A stretch of DNA of 14,706 bases from Cyanobacteria bacterium UBA8803 (GTDB taxonomy: Bacteria > Cyanobacteriota > Cyanobacteriia > Cyanobacteriales > Coleofasciculaceae), in NCBI GenBank assembly GCA_003505715.1, contig DNXU01000177.1:9880-24585 (forward strand), given 5' to 3'. Below the pieces are notes generated by a model. The model worked only from the letters and a program-made list of their open reading frames with translations. It searched no databases and was not told where the DNA came from. Numbering within the stretch: position 1 is the stretch's first letter; the number at the start of each line of letters is the position of its first letter. Of this stretch, positions 1 through 6,896 are shown piece after piece. A program made the translations under genes and the position numbers.

Positions 1-152
1 TGATAGGCTGCAACGCTTTGTACGACAAGCTCAGAAACCCCATTCACCGTAAGCACAAGCGGTGAACCCGTTTTCTTGAGTTGCTGCACAAACTCAGTGG
101 TGTTCCGTTTGAAGTTTGAGAGTGAGTTAATATCGCGGCTTAAGTCAAGCAT
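1..152 (-). CDS. Phd/YefM-type antitoxin, partial (N-terminal 50 residues)
   Basis: The reading frame opens with ATG at 152 and runs leftward off the window without a stop. The 50 visible residues begin MLDLSRDINSLSNFKRNTTE and continue through a LVLTVNGVSELVVQ segment. This is the usual N-terminal layout of Phd/YefM antitoxins: a DNA-binding N-terminal fold of about 50 residues that also represses its own operon, with the toxin-neutralising tail following. Family proteins are about 80-100 residues, so a third to a half is missing. A RelE/ParE-type or Doc/VapC-type toxin gene would be expected just beyond the window, overlapping or close to the stop; this is inference. The upstream spacer 153-304 has a direct repeat that could serve as its operator. 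The call rests on recognised sequence pattern, not on a search. Confidence 0.8.
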   Translation of the reverse strand, partial: MLDLSRDINSLSNFKRNTTEFVQQLKKTGSPLVLTVNGVSELVVQSVAAY

Positions 153-170
153 CACTAGAGAACACTAAAT

Positions 171-187
171 ATGATGTATATATGATG
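171..187 (-). promoter_or_regulatory. Candidate operator/promoter of the antitoxin gene
   Basis: ATGATG occurs at 171-176 and again at 182-187, separated by TATAT, so the copies are 11 bp apart, about one helical turn. The site lies 19-35 bp upstream of the antitoxin ATG. Phd/YefM proteins commonly bind short repeats overlapping their own promoter, and the TATATA core could be a -10 region. No convincing -35 was found. The rest of the 153-304 spacer is AT-rich and holds nothing else I can name. Confidence 0.3.
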
Positions 188-304
188 CTCTTTTCAGTTC
201 AGTTTGGCAATCAAATACAAAATACCTGGTGTTAATCATTACCCAGAAGCTTATAGTTAACATTAAAATAAAAACTATTATCCTGAATATTATTCCCGCT
301 CTCC

Positions 305-1093
305 CTAATCTGATGATTGCTGCTGGTAAGCTAAATATACCGCTTCTAGAAATACATTAGCGCTAACCTTTGGCGGTACTGTTTCCAGCGCAATAACTTC
401 TTTAACCCGATCGGCTAATTTGCGGCTCAACTCAGTTCTGGCATTAGCTGTCATCCCACCGCGCCGTTGCAAATACTCTCGAATTACGGCAAAGTCATCT
501 GGTAGCAAGCGGGATAAATCGGCATTTTCCAGCAGCAGTTCTGCTAAGGGTTGTGCTTGGTCAGACATGGGAAAGCTAGCAGCAGTAACAGGTTGTTCTT
601 CTTGAATCACAAGAGTGCCAGCTACCCAATCACCCAATCGCTTCTCTCTTTTACCCAATACGATGAAAAATACTCCCAGAAACAATAAATCGTCAACAGG
701 TCGCAGTAATGCCCGCAGAGTCGCTTGCTGTAATCTAAGAGGGCGGCCATCATCCCGAATTACCCGAATTTTGACATAGCGCTTACCAGGAGTTTGGCCC
801 TGCCATAGGGTTTCAAAAAAGACGAAGTAACCAACATTTAGAGCAAAGCCGATTAATAGCTGGATTGAGAGTAGCCATAGTTGTAACTTGCTATCGCTGC
901 CTACCCAACTTTCAATAACGTCGCTCAGCTGAATAGACAAAAACGCCCAAGCAACCAGGAAAACAATCCAAATTAATGCCCAGACGATATAGTCAATCAA
1001 TAAGGCATAGGCTCGATTGCCAATTCCGGCTAGAGTGAATTCCAATTCAACGCTTTCTGGAGTTTGGAGGGTGATTCGGTTAAAAAATCGCAT
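305..1093 (-). CDS. RDD family integral membrane protein
   Basis: The 262-residue protein has an RDD domain at about residues 20-165. Arg27 and Asp34 sit in the first membrane segment (GIGNRAYALLIDY), followed by hydrophobic segments near 30-55 and 72-95. The family hallmark QGQTPGKRYVKIRV is at about 98-111, RPVDD at 131-135 and KRLGDWVAGTLVI at 151-163. The C-terminal 95 residues are soluble and probably cytoplasmic. RDD proteins are poorly characterised; some have been linked to ion or solute exchange and many sit with SpoIIM/DUF95, MoxR and DUF58 genes. That context is partly present here: a SpoIIM-type gene starts divergently 1.1 kb away, with a membrane protein gene between. The gene follows the 317-residue membrane protein on the same strand after 41 bp, so the two are probably co-transcribed. 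The ATG at 1093 has no strong Shine-Dalgarno sequence. Confidence 0.88.
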   Translation of the reverse strand: MRFFNRITLQTPESVELEFTLAGIGNRAYALLIDYIVWALIWIVFLVAWAFLSIQLSDVIESWVGSDSKLQLWLLSIQLLIGFALNVGYFVFFETLWQGQTPGKRYVKIRVIRDDGRPLRLQQATLRALLRPVDDLLFLGVFFIVLGKREKRLGDWVAGTLVIQEEQPVTAASFPMSDQAQPLAELLLENADLSRLLPDDFAVIREYLQRRGGMTANARTELSRKLADRVKEVIALETVPPKVSANVFLEAVYLAYQQQSSD

Positions 1094-1134
1094 GGCCGTT
1101 GAGCAGAGCTTGAGCGTTAATGATATAAGCTTAG

Positions 1135-2088
1135 CTATTGCGGACTTGAATCGCGTAGCTGTAAATCTAGACCCTCTCTACGAGCGCGGAGGTCATAATA
1201 CATAACAGCTTTGATGGTTTGCCAAAAAGGGAGAATCACTACGCCACTGGCTAACCCTAAAGCATATCCTATAATAAATAATAAGATTTGATACTCGATT
1301 GATAGGGTAGATATGGGATTGTTGCCGATGAGAATACCCTGAATTCCACTGACGGCAATCTGAACAATAATATAAATAGGAAGGGTAACCAAGAAGGCTA
1401 CGGTTAAAATCAGAAAAATACGGCCAACATAACCTTTTGTTAAAATCCAGCTACGTCCTATGGATTGAGTTGCATTGATTTCTTCCTCAATTGCTAGGGG
1501 CACTTCAATCATACAAAGACGAGTAAAGAAACGAATTAAAAAACTCAGAGCTATAGCGAAAGCAATAATCAAAATTAATGATCCAATGATAATTGCAAAG
1601 GGATTATTTTGAGTTGCAGCAACAATGACAGCAAAGATAATTCCCAACACAAACATGGCCACATAAAATCCAATTACTGCTCCCATGCTAATTAGGAAAT
1701 AAAGAAGATAGGTTCGTAAAAAGAATCCTACTTTAGGATCGACATGACGACGAGCCTCTCTGAGGCTTTCAGGTTTATCAACTAATTCACAGAAGGCTAA
1801 TCGCGAGATTAGTGCCGAATTAGCCATGTATTTAGCAAAGCTATAAAAAAACAGAGGTAACCCTAATACAATGAGTAACAAAATAGTAGAAAAATTTATC
1901 TGCTGGGATAGGATCAGCAGAAAAACGAGCGGAATGAGCAACAAGAAGGGCAGCAGTGACCACAACGTTGCTCTCAAAGCCAAACCGAAATATCGTTTAA
2001 AATGATCGCGATACAATCGCAAACCAGCACTAACAACATTACCAACACTGAGAGACCCAATAGGTTGGCGAACGCTCGGATTAGACAT
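1135..2088 (-). CDS. Polytopic membrane protein of unknown function
   Basis: The 317-residue protein has a short cytoplasmic N-terminus (SVGNVVSAGLRLYRDHFKRY at about 14-33) followed by roughly six long hydrophobic segments, near 38-62, 65-85, 125-155, 160-188, 222-248 and 268-292. It ends in a charged tail. The N-terminal pattern, a Leu/Tyr-rich amphipathic helix before the first membrane span, resembles the membrane domain seen in glycerophosphodiester phosphodiesterase-like and DUF975-like proteins, but no catalytic phosphodiesterase motif is present. I cannot name the function. It is the first gene of a leftward pair with the RDD protein and starts 80 bp from the divergent SpoIIM-type gene. 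This suggests a shared envelope or membrane-stress role by context only. Confidence 0.75.
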   Translation of the reverse strand: MSNPSVRQPIGSLSVGNVVSAGLRLYRDHFKRYFGLALRATLWSLLPFLLLIPLVFLLILSQQINFSTILLLIVLGLPLFFYSFAKYMANSALISRLAFCELVDKPESLREARRHVDPKVGFFLRTYLLYFLISMGAVIGFYVAMFVLGIIFAVIVAATQNNPFAIIIGSLILIIAFAIALSFLIRFFTRLCMIEVPLAIEEEINATQSIGRSWILTKGYVGRIFLILTVAFLVTLPIYIIVQIAVSGIQGILIGNNPISTLSIEYQILLFIIGYALGLASGVVILPFWQTIKAVMYYDLRARREGLDLQLRDSSPQ

Positions 2089-2138
2089 GGCTAAACTGCT
2101 CCGGTTGCTTGATGTGCCCAGGTTAAACTGATTTTAGG

Positions 2139-2160
2139 CTAGAGATAGCAGAATCTCTAG
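2139..2160 (+). promoter_or_regulatory. Inverted repeat overlapping the ribosome binding site of the SpoIIM-type gene
   Basis: CTAGAGAT at 2139-2146 and ATCTCTAG at 2153-2160 are perfect 8-bp inverted arms around a 6-base centre (AGCAGA). The right arm ends 8 bases before the ATG at 2169. Its last two bases form the start of the only Shine-Dalgarno-like tetramer, AGGA at 2159-2162. In RNA this would fold over the ribosome binding site; in DNA it could be a repressor operator between the divergent genes. Confidence 0.4.
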
Positions 2161-2168
2161 GAAATTTT

Positions 2169-3131
2169 ATGAATATTCAACGTTGGATTGCGCGACGGGA
2201 ACCAAACTGGCAGCGATTAGATGCCCTGTTGAGGCAAGTAGAAAAAAAAGGACTCAAGTCGCTATCAGCCTTGGAAATTAGGGAACTGGCTAGTTTATAT
2301 CGATCGGTTTCGGCAGATTTGGCTCGTGCCCGAACTAACCAAGTCGGGCATATTCTAGTGCAAGAGTTGCAAAGGCTAACCTCTCGTGGCTACAACCAGA
2401 TTTATCAAGGTTCCCGTCGCCAAGAATGGCAAGCAGTTTGGGATTTTTGTCGGTGGGGTTTTCCTGCTACAGTACAGCGAACGTGGGGTTACACGACGGT
2501 AGCAACCGCAATTTTTCTGCTCGCGGCACTGATTGCCTGGTGGTATGCTTGGCAAGACCCAGTATTTATTTCCCTCATTGCACCACCTTGGTTAATCGAG
2601 CAAGTGCGCGATAAAGGGGAATTATGGATGGGGTCGATTGTGGGTATTGAACCCCTAGCCTCTAGTAATATTACGATCAACAACATCCAGGTGTGTTTTG
2701 GTGCAGTAGCAGGTGGCATAACCGCTGGTGTTTATACGGTATTTATCCTGGCCTTCAACGGACTGCACATTGGCGCGATCGCAACTTTAGTAGGTCAAAA
2801 TAATTTGGCTTACCCTTTCTGGGCGTTTGTATTCCCCCACGGTTCCCTAGAGCTACCTGCCATCTTCTTAGCAGGTGGTGCTGGTTTACTCATCGGCAGA
2901 GCCATTCTATTTCCGGGTAGTTATAGTCGTGGGGATGCTATTAAATTTTATGGTTCCCAAGCCGCTCAGTTGGTTTTTGGGATTGTGCCGATGCTAACTA
3001 TCGCTGGTACGATTGAAGGGTTTTTCTCCCCCAGTCCGGTAGTACCAGAACCCCTCAAGTATCTAGTTGGCATAGCATTGTTTACCAGTCTCGTCATGTA
3101 TTGCAGCCGCCAAGAGACCAAATCTCTATGA
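2169..3131 (+). CDS. Stage II sporulation protein M (SpoIIM)/DUF95-type membrane protein
   Basis: The 320-residue protein starts with a cytoplasmic helical part of about 100 residues (MNIQRWIARREPNWQRLDAL, then LASLYRSVSADLARAR at about 41-56). Membrane segments follow near 108-128, 178-205, 215-248, 262-285 and 298-312. The diagnostic motif FPHGSLELPAIFLAGGAGL lies at about 222-240; the HGxxELPA core is the hallmark of the SpoIIM/DUF95 family. In non-sporulating bacteria, including cyanobacteria, these proteins are usually neighbours of RDD, MoxR and DUF58 genes and are of unknown function. Here the RDD gene is divergent and no MoxR or DUF58 gene is in the window. The ATG at 2169 is preceded by AGGA at a 6-base spacing. 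Confidence 0.88.
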   Translation: MNIQRWIARREPNWQRLDALLRQVEKKGLKSLSALEIRELASLYRSVSADLARARTNQVGHILVQELQRLTSRGYNQIYQGSRRQEWQAVWDFCRWGFPATVQRTWGYTTVATAIFLLAALIAWWYAWQDPVFISLIAPPWLIEQVRDKGELWMGSIVGIEPLASSNITINNIQVCFGAVAGGITAGVYTVFILAFNGLHIGAIATLVGQNNLAYPFWAFVFPHGSLELPAIFLAGGAGLLIGRAILFPGSYSRGDAIKFYGSQAAQLVFGIVPMLTIAGTIEGFFSPSPVVPEPLKYLVGIALFTSLVMYCSRQETKSL

Positions 3132-3164
3132 TTTCTTAAGGGAGCGTACTTCCTCTAATAAACT

Positions 3165-3180
3165 TCACCCAAGTGGGTGA
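3165..3180 (+). other. Short perfect hairpin between two genes
   Basis: TCACCC, AAGT, GGGTGA forms a perfect 6-bp stem with a 4-base loop, 34 bases after the SpoIIM-type stop codon and 20 bases before the next ATG. Only three T residues follow, so it is a weak terminator candidate at best. It could also be an attenuator or a transcript-stabilising element for the small gene downstream. Confidence 0.35.
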
Positions 3181-3200
3181 TTTCAAAAGGTCGATACTTT

Positions 3201-3524
3201 ATGATAAGACAAGAATATGTAGGAAAAAAAGTAAAAACTAAACTTAATCCTTATTCACAATTTTTCAGCTTCCTAGAGGTACTTGAAATGTTCGTATCCT
3301 CATTGATAGCTCTAATTCTCGCCTCAGTCGCGGTTTATATCAGCCTCAAGACTAAGGAAGAAATACAATTAGTAGCCGCTGTCCTAACAGCCTTAATCTG
3401 TCTGCTTTTCAGCCTTATGTTTGCGCCTTGGCCGATCAAGCTACTAGTTGTAGTGGCTGTATTAGTTAGCGGCAAACACCTTTCATCTATTATTGGCTGG
3501 TACATCTCATCCTCAATTGAATAA
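3201..3524 (+). CDS. Small membrane protein of unknown function
   Basis: The 107-residue protein begins MIRQEYVGKKVKTKLNPYSQ, a basic N-terminus, and then has hydrophobic segments at about residues 27-48, 55-75 and 78-94, so two or three membrane spans with short loops. I do not recognise a family. The frame also opens at a GTG at 3177. I chose the ATG at 3201 because AAAAGG at 3185-3190 is a plausible ribosome binding site for it, and because the GTG lies inside the hairpin at 3165-3180. It follows the SpoIIM-type gene on the same strand after 69 bp and may be read from the same transcript. Confidence 0.6.
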   Translation: MIRQEYVGKKVKTKLNPYSQFFSFLEVLEMFVSSLIALILASVAVYISLKTKEEIQLVAAVLTALICLLFSLMFAPWPIKLLVVVAVLVSGKHLSSIIGWYISSSIE

Positions 3525-3601
3525 TCGCTGAGGCTGAATCAAGTACTCGTTAGTATGCGATCGCCATATTTTTATCCCCTTTGAGAAGTCTTATATCAAG
3601 C

Positions 3602-3686
3602 CCGGTAGCACCTTTCCTTGTATAAAAAGGTTCGTAGTAACCAATAGAGCCTTGTCAACCACTCTTATTGGTTACTACAAACAATA
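3602..3686 (+). repeat. Palindromic repeat element, copy 1 (internally shortened, 85 bp)
   Basis: This element matches the reverse complement of 8737-8837. The left 45 bases (3602-3646) differ at two positions from copy 2, and the right 35 bases (3652-3686) are identical. The middle is 5 bases here against 21 in copy 2, so one arm of the palindrome has been shortened. The remaining arms, GTTCGTAGTAACCAAT at 3630-3645 and ATTGGTTACTACAAAC at 3667-3682, still pair with one mismatch. The conserved block CTTTCCTTGTATAAAAAGG at 3612-3630 lies outside the main palindrome, so the mobile unit is more than a hairpin. It could be a REPIN-like or MITE-like non-autonomous element; no transposase is present to decide. 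Confidence 0.8.
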
Positions 3687-3690
3687 ACTA

Positions 3691-3709
3691 AAGAATGATT
3701 TTCATTCTT
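3691..3709 (-). terminator. Candidate terminator of the amidase gene
   Basis: AAGAATGA at 3691-3698 and TCATTCTT at 3702-3709 form a perfect 8-bp stem with a 3-base loop, 17 bases beyond the amidase stop codon. Read leftward, the stem is followed by TAGTTATTGTTT, which is T-rich but not a clean run. The position fits an intrinsic terminator; the AT-rich stem and broken tail make it weak. Confidence 0.45.
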
Positions 3710-3725
3710 CCCCTGTTCCCTATTG

Positions 3726-4907
3726 TCAAGCCAGATTCAGAGCAGGCCAAGTGACTGCCCCCACAATTCCATCCGCTTCCATCCCCTTGGCTCGTTGAAA
3801 GGCAATTACAGCAGCTTTTGTTTTAGCACCAAAGACCCCATCTGTTGAGCCAGAATCGAATCCTTGTTTTTTTAGAAGCTGCTGGAGTTGCTTCACTTCA
3901 GGGCCAATAGAGCCTTCTTGGAGGGGGAGAAAAGGTTGTGAGGGTTGAGTGCGCCATCGTTGGGAGAACTCTTCCAAGGTGGCTTTTGAGAGTTTCCCCT
4001 GCAACCACTCAATGGCCTGAAGCTGGTGAGGTAAGCCGCGATAATACTTGTAGCTGTCTAGTAGCGCGATCGCTGAAATGGGTGATGGTGTTGGGGCAGA
4101 GGAACTGCTATCGGTCGGTTTTTCTTGGGATTTAGATACACGTTCGAGTACCTTCCAAGTACTTGACCCCACTAAGCCATCAGATGCCAAACCATGAAAC
4201 TTCTGGAAAGAAATCACGGCATCTGTAGTGCCCGATCCAAAAATCCCGTCAACTGGACCTGGGTTAAAGCCTTGGGCTTTCAGAATTTGCTGGAGTTCTC
4301 TAACTTTAGGTCCGGTAGAGCCTTCCCTCAAGATCTCATCGTCTGAGGTGCCAAGCCGCTGGCGTACTTCGCGACGCAACCGAGGCAATTGATTGTACAG
4401 CCAGTCACCAGGGCATTGGGTTGGGGAAAAGTCGCGATGCCCTCTAATATTATCTGGATTGATATTAGTCGTAGAGCAAATCGAAGCGCATAAATCAACC
4501 AGACTATTCCACTGCTGAGCGTTCATCTGGTAGGTAGTGAAGGTGCCCTCGTTTTCAATGCCCGGTGACTCGTTGCCTTTATCGCTGCCAGCGTGAGCAG
4601 AACGGACGCAACGCCCCCTTTTAATCGCATTAAGAGTACCTTGTCTGCCCTCCAGCACAAAGCCGCCCGTAGTATTCAAAAAATTGTGGCCGGAATCTGC
4701 CCAACCAAAACCATCCATGTGGGCTTTTTGAACGCTTCTGGCAAAGGTTTTAGCTCCTGCTAACGTGCCTCTCGATACATCATTAGGGGGATTGGGAGAT
4801 GCAGTATGGTGAATGACGATAAATTGCGGCCTAGTTTCGGCAGGCCAACTTTTCGGGGGTCTGGCTCCCCATTCTTTAGCAGAAATAACACTAGCAGTGA
4901 ACGGCAT
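3726..4907 (-). CDS. N-acetylmuramoyl-L-alanine amidase with two peptidoglycan-binding domains
   Basis: The 393-residue enzyme is predicted to cut the amide bond between N-acetylmuramic acid and L-alanine in peptidoglycan. Residues 1-185 form an Amidase_2/PGRP-type zinc domain: VIHHTAS (His34 the likely ligand), SAHAG (His105), RGHRDF (His157) and TQCPG (Cys165) match the T7-lysozyme-type centre of two histidines and a cysteine. Two peptidoglycan-binding type 1 repeats follow, at about 194-255 (GPKVRELQQILKAQGF) and 330-391 (GPEVKQLQQLLKKQGF). A Ser/Pro-rich linker at 258-278 leads into a separate helical segment at 279-320 containing YYRGLPHQLQAIEWLQ, which I cannot assign. No signal peptide is visible, so the export route is unclear. 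It is read leftward, downstream of the histidine kinase gene across a 191-bp spacer. The ATG at 4907 has GAGAG about 11 bases upstream. Confidence 0.92.
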   Translation of the reverse strand: MPFTASVISAKEWGARPPKSWPAETRPQFIVIHHTASPNPPNDVSRGTLAGAKTFARSVQKAHMDGFGWADSGHNFLNTTGGFVLEGRQGTLNAIKRGRCVRSAHAGSDKGNESPGIENEGTFTTYQMNAQQWNSLVDLCASICSTTNINPDNIRGHRDFSPTQCPGDWLYNQLPRLRREVRQRLGTSDDEILREGSTGPKVRELQQILKAQGFNPGPVDGIFGSGTTDAVISFQKFHGLASDGLVGSSTWKVLERVSKSQEKPTDSSSSAPTPSPISAIALLDSYKYYRGLPHQLQAIEWLQGKLSKATLEEFSQRWRTQPSQPFLPLQEGSIGPEVKQLQQLLKKQGFDSGSTDGVFGAKTKAAVIAFQRAKGMEADGIVGAVTWPALNLA

Positions 4908-4943
4908 GTTTATCGTTGCTCTCTAGTTGCGCTTGACTTCAAT

Positions 4944-4967
4944 GCCGAAACCCCCTGGGGCATCGGC
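4944..4967 (-). other. GC-rich hairpin in the amidase leader
   Basis: GCCGA at 4944-4948 pairs with TCGGC at 4963-4967, and the C run 4951-4955 pairs with GGGG at 4957-4960 across a small internal loop. The structure lies 37-60 bases upstream of the amidase ATG and would be in its 5' leader if transcription starts further upstream. It is not followed by a T run in the leftward direction. Its role is unknown. Confidence 0.3.
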
Positions 4968-5042
4968 TAAAACTCGGCATGATTTTTTTATCGTAACGCT
5001 CATCCCCTTGACGGGGTGACAAGCTACTTGAAAAGTAGGCAG

Positions 5043-5063
5043 GGTGTGGGGTGTAGGGTGTAG
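5043..5063. repeat. Heptanucleotide tandem repeat, about three copies
   Basis: GGTGTGG, GGTGTAG, GGTGTAG run in tandem, with a partly complementary ACACCCCACCC at 5077-5087, so the region can fold back on itself. It lies just past the histidine kinase stop codon (leftward reading). Such heptamers in spacers are typical of filamentous cyanobacteria. The rest of the 4908-5098 spacer holds small hairpins (5024-5038 around CTACTTGAAAAGTAG) but no clear promoter. Confidence 0.6.
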
Positions 5064-5098
5064 GAAAAATTTACCAACACCCCACCCAATTCAAAACT

Positions 5099-6766
5099 CT
5101 ACCCTACTTCTAAATTAGGAATAGTCACAGTAAAACTCGTGCCAACTCCAACTTCACTAGTCAGAGTGATACTACCACCATGTATGTCTGTGCAATTTTT
5201 GACCACGGTTAGCCCTAATCCCGAACCAGGAATGCTACTAATGTTTTCACCCCGGTGGAATGCTTCAAACAGATGAGGTTGGTCTTGAGGAGGTATGCCA
5301 ATGCCCCGATCGCTAACTTTGAACGTAGTTGCTGCTGGTGTGCCAGTTAAGGCTAACTGCACTTCGCCTCCTTCAGGTGAATATTTAATGGCATTAGACA
5401 GTAAATTCATAAGAATATAACGTAAAAGCTGTGGGTCTAGGTAGGCGTTTTTACAGTCACCTTCGCTAGCAAACGTCAGTTGATGATGTTGGGTGGCATG
5501 GATCTGCATCTCTGCCATCAGCTGCTCGCAGAATTGCTCGATATCCAGCACTATCGGATTGAACTCCAGTCTCCCCGTTTCAGCTCGATTGATAGTCAGG
5601 ATATCATCAAGCATTTGCCTCATCCGTTTAGCTGCCGATTCAATGCGGTAGAGATTTCTCAGCTTTTTATCCTCAGGCCATTCATCCCCGTAAAATTGCA
5701 GTAATTGCACAGAGGCTAAGATAGTACTCAACGGGGTGCGAAACTCATGGGATGCTAGAGAAAAGAAGCGGGTTCGGAGTTTAGAGAGTTCTTGCTCTCG
5801 TTCCAATTGCCGACGCATCACTTCGGCTTGCTTCCGCTCGGTGATGTCAATGCCGATGCTAATAATGTACTTGAGCGAGCCTTCAGCTGTGAGGAGAATT
5901 GTATTGTACCAAGCGATGGTTCGGCGATTTCCATCCCGCGTCACCCAGTAATTCTCATGCTCGTTGGGAAATTGACCAGATTGCAGTTCCTCAAAGATGG
6001 TCTTAAGGGGTTCGATGTCCTCTGGCATGAGAAATAAATCCCAGACATACTTACCCTTGACTTCATTAAACGAATACCCAGTTATTTGCTCGCAAGCCCG
6101 ATTGAAGTGAACAATTCTGTCCTCGTGGTCGAAAACTACGATTAAGGCATTGGCAGCATTGAGAATGGCTGAGACAAAGTTGCGCTCTTCAAGTAACGCT
6201 AGCTCAGTTCGTTTGCGATCGCTAATATTTTGCGACATGGAAAGTCCGGCATAAACCTCTCCCTGCTTGTTGCGTAACGGTAGCAGATGCACTAAGTAAA
6301 TTCTGCCCTGATGAGGAGATTCAAAAACTTGAGCCTGTCCCTCAAGTACTGCTCGATAATAGGGTTCGATCTGAACGGCTACATCAGATGGTAAGGTTTC
6401 CCAAATCGTTTTTCCTGCCAAACACTCATTGGTAAGACCCACTTCAGTTAACCCTGTCCCTTCTACCAGGGTATAGCGTAAATCTTTATCAAACAAGGCG
6501 ACTGTACCGTTGGGAAAGTTGCGAGTGATAGTGCGGTACAGTTCTTCAGTTTTGTGGTTGGCTCGCACCAGCCGATAGTAAATCCAACCAAGCAGCAGCA
6601 AGCTGAAACTATTGGCGATCGCCACCAGCAGTATTGGATTTGCCCTATTATTGGCTGGAGTAGCTTGTGGCCAATTCCAATAAGAAAAGGCGATCGTGCT
6701 ACCTAGCACCAGTAGTACCAACCCCAAGCCACCAATTATTATTTTTTGTTCGATAGACCCTTTCAT
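5099..6766 (-). CDS. Membrane-bound PAS-PAS sensor histidine kinase
   Basis: The 555-residue kinase has two N-terminal membrane helices at about 9-29 and 44-65 with only a short loop between them, so sensing is likely cytoplasmic. Two PAS domains follow, at about 75-185 (ending NISDRKRTE) and 195-312 (ITGYSFNEVKGKYVWDLF, ending DITERKQAE). The HisKA domain has the H-box SHEFRTPLS with phospho-acceptor His340. The ATPase domain shows the N box LLSNAIKYSPEGG (Asn458), G1 DRGIGIP at 486-492 and G2 GSGLGL at 514-519. It should phosphorylate the OmpR-type regulator encoded divergently 220 bp away. The frame opens at a GTG at 6781, but I start at the ATG at 6766: GGAGGTGA at 6785-6778 is a strong ribosome binding site that overlaps the GTG and would leave it no spacing. 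PAS ligands cannot be read from sequence; no heme or flavin signature was seen. Confidence 0.92.
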   Translation of the reverse strand: MKGSIEQKIIIGGLGLVLLVLGSTIAFSYWNWPQATPANNRANPILLVAIANSFSLLLLGWIYYRLVRANHKTEELYRTITRNFPNGTVALFDKDLRYTLVEGTGLTEVGLTNECLAGKTIWETLPSDVAVQIEPYYRAVLEGQAQVFESPHQGRIYLVHLLPLRNKQGEVYAGLSMSQNISDRKRTELALLEERNFVSAILNAANALIVVFDHEDRIVHFNRACEQITGYSFNEVKGKYVWDLFLMPEDIEPLKTIFEELQSGQFPNEHENYWVTRDGNRRTIAWYNTILLTAEGSLKYIISIGIDITERKQAEVMRRQLEREQELSKLRTRFFSLASHEFRTPLSTILASVQLLQFYGDEWPEDKKLRNLYRIESAAKRMRQMLDDILTINRAETGRLEFNPIVLDIEQFCEQLMAEMQIHATQHHQLTFASEGDCKNAYLDPQLLRYILMNLLSNAIKYSPEGGEVQLALTGTPAATTFKVSDRGIGIPPQDQPHLFEAFHRGENISSIPGSGLGLTVVKNCTDIHGGSITLTSEVGVGTSFTVTIPNLEVG

Positions 6767-6777
6767 AAGCGTTTTTG

Positions 6778-6795
6778 TCACCTCCGCATCTGCGG
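6778..6795 (-). promoter_or_regulatory. Strong ribosome binding site of the kinase gene, with an adjoining palindrome
   Basis: Read leftward, GGAGGTGA (6785-6778) closely matches the 16S rRNA 3' end and lies 11 bases before the ATG at 6766. The palindrome CCGCATCTGCGG at 6784-6795 immediately precedes it and shares the first two G residues of the Shine-Dalgarno sequence, so folding could restrict ribosome access. This site is the reason for the chosen start. Confidence 0.55.
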
Positions 6796-6869
6796 TCTAT
6801 AGCATTAAGCCTAGGATTAGGAGGCTTTTGGCAAGCGAGCGGGGGTTTTTAATCTCCTTGTTCCGGTTT

Positions 6870-6896
6870 AAAATTAGGTTATCTACCTCTAATTTT
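6870..6896. promoter_or_regulatory. Candidate regulator operator between kinase and regulator genes
   Basis: AAAATTAG at 6870-6877 and CTAATTTT at 6889-6896 are perfect 8-bp inverted arms separated by 11 bases, so their centres are 19 bp apart. The site lies about 90 bp before the regulator ATG in the divergent promoter region. TTGACA at 6904-6909 directly follows and could be a -35 element for the regulator, but no good -10 sits 16-18 bp after it. OmpR-type regulators more often bind direct repeats, so another regulator is possible. Confidence 0.35.

Noticed and set aside
3177..3200. GTG start for the small membrane protein
   Set aside because: It lies inside a hairpin and has no ribosome binding site; AAAAGG precedes the ATG at 3201.
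5042..5087. Terminator after the histidine kinase gene
   Set aside because: The fold-back has bulges and no T tract in the leftward direction; better explained by the heptamer repeat.
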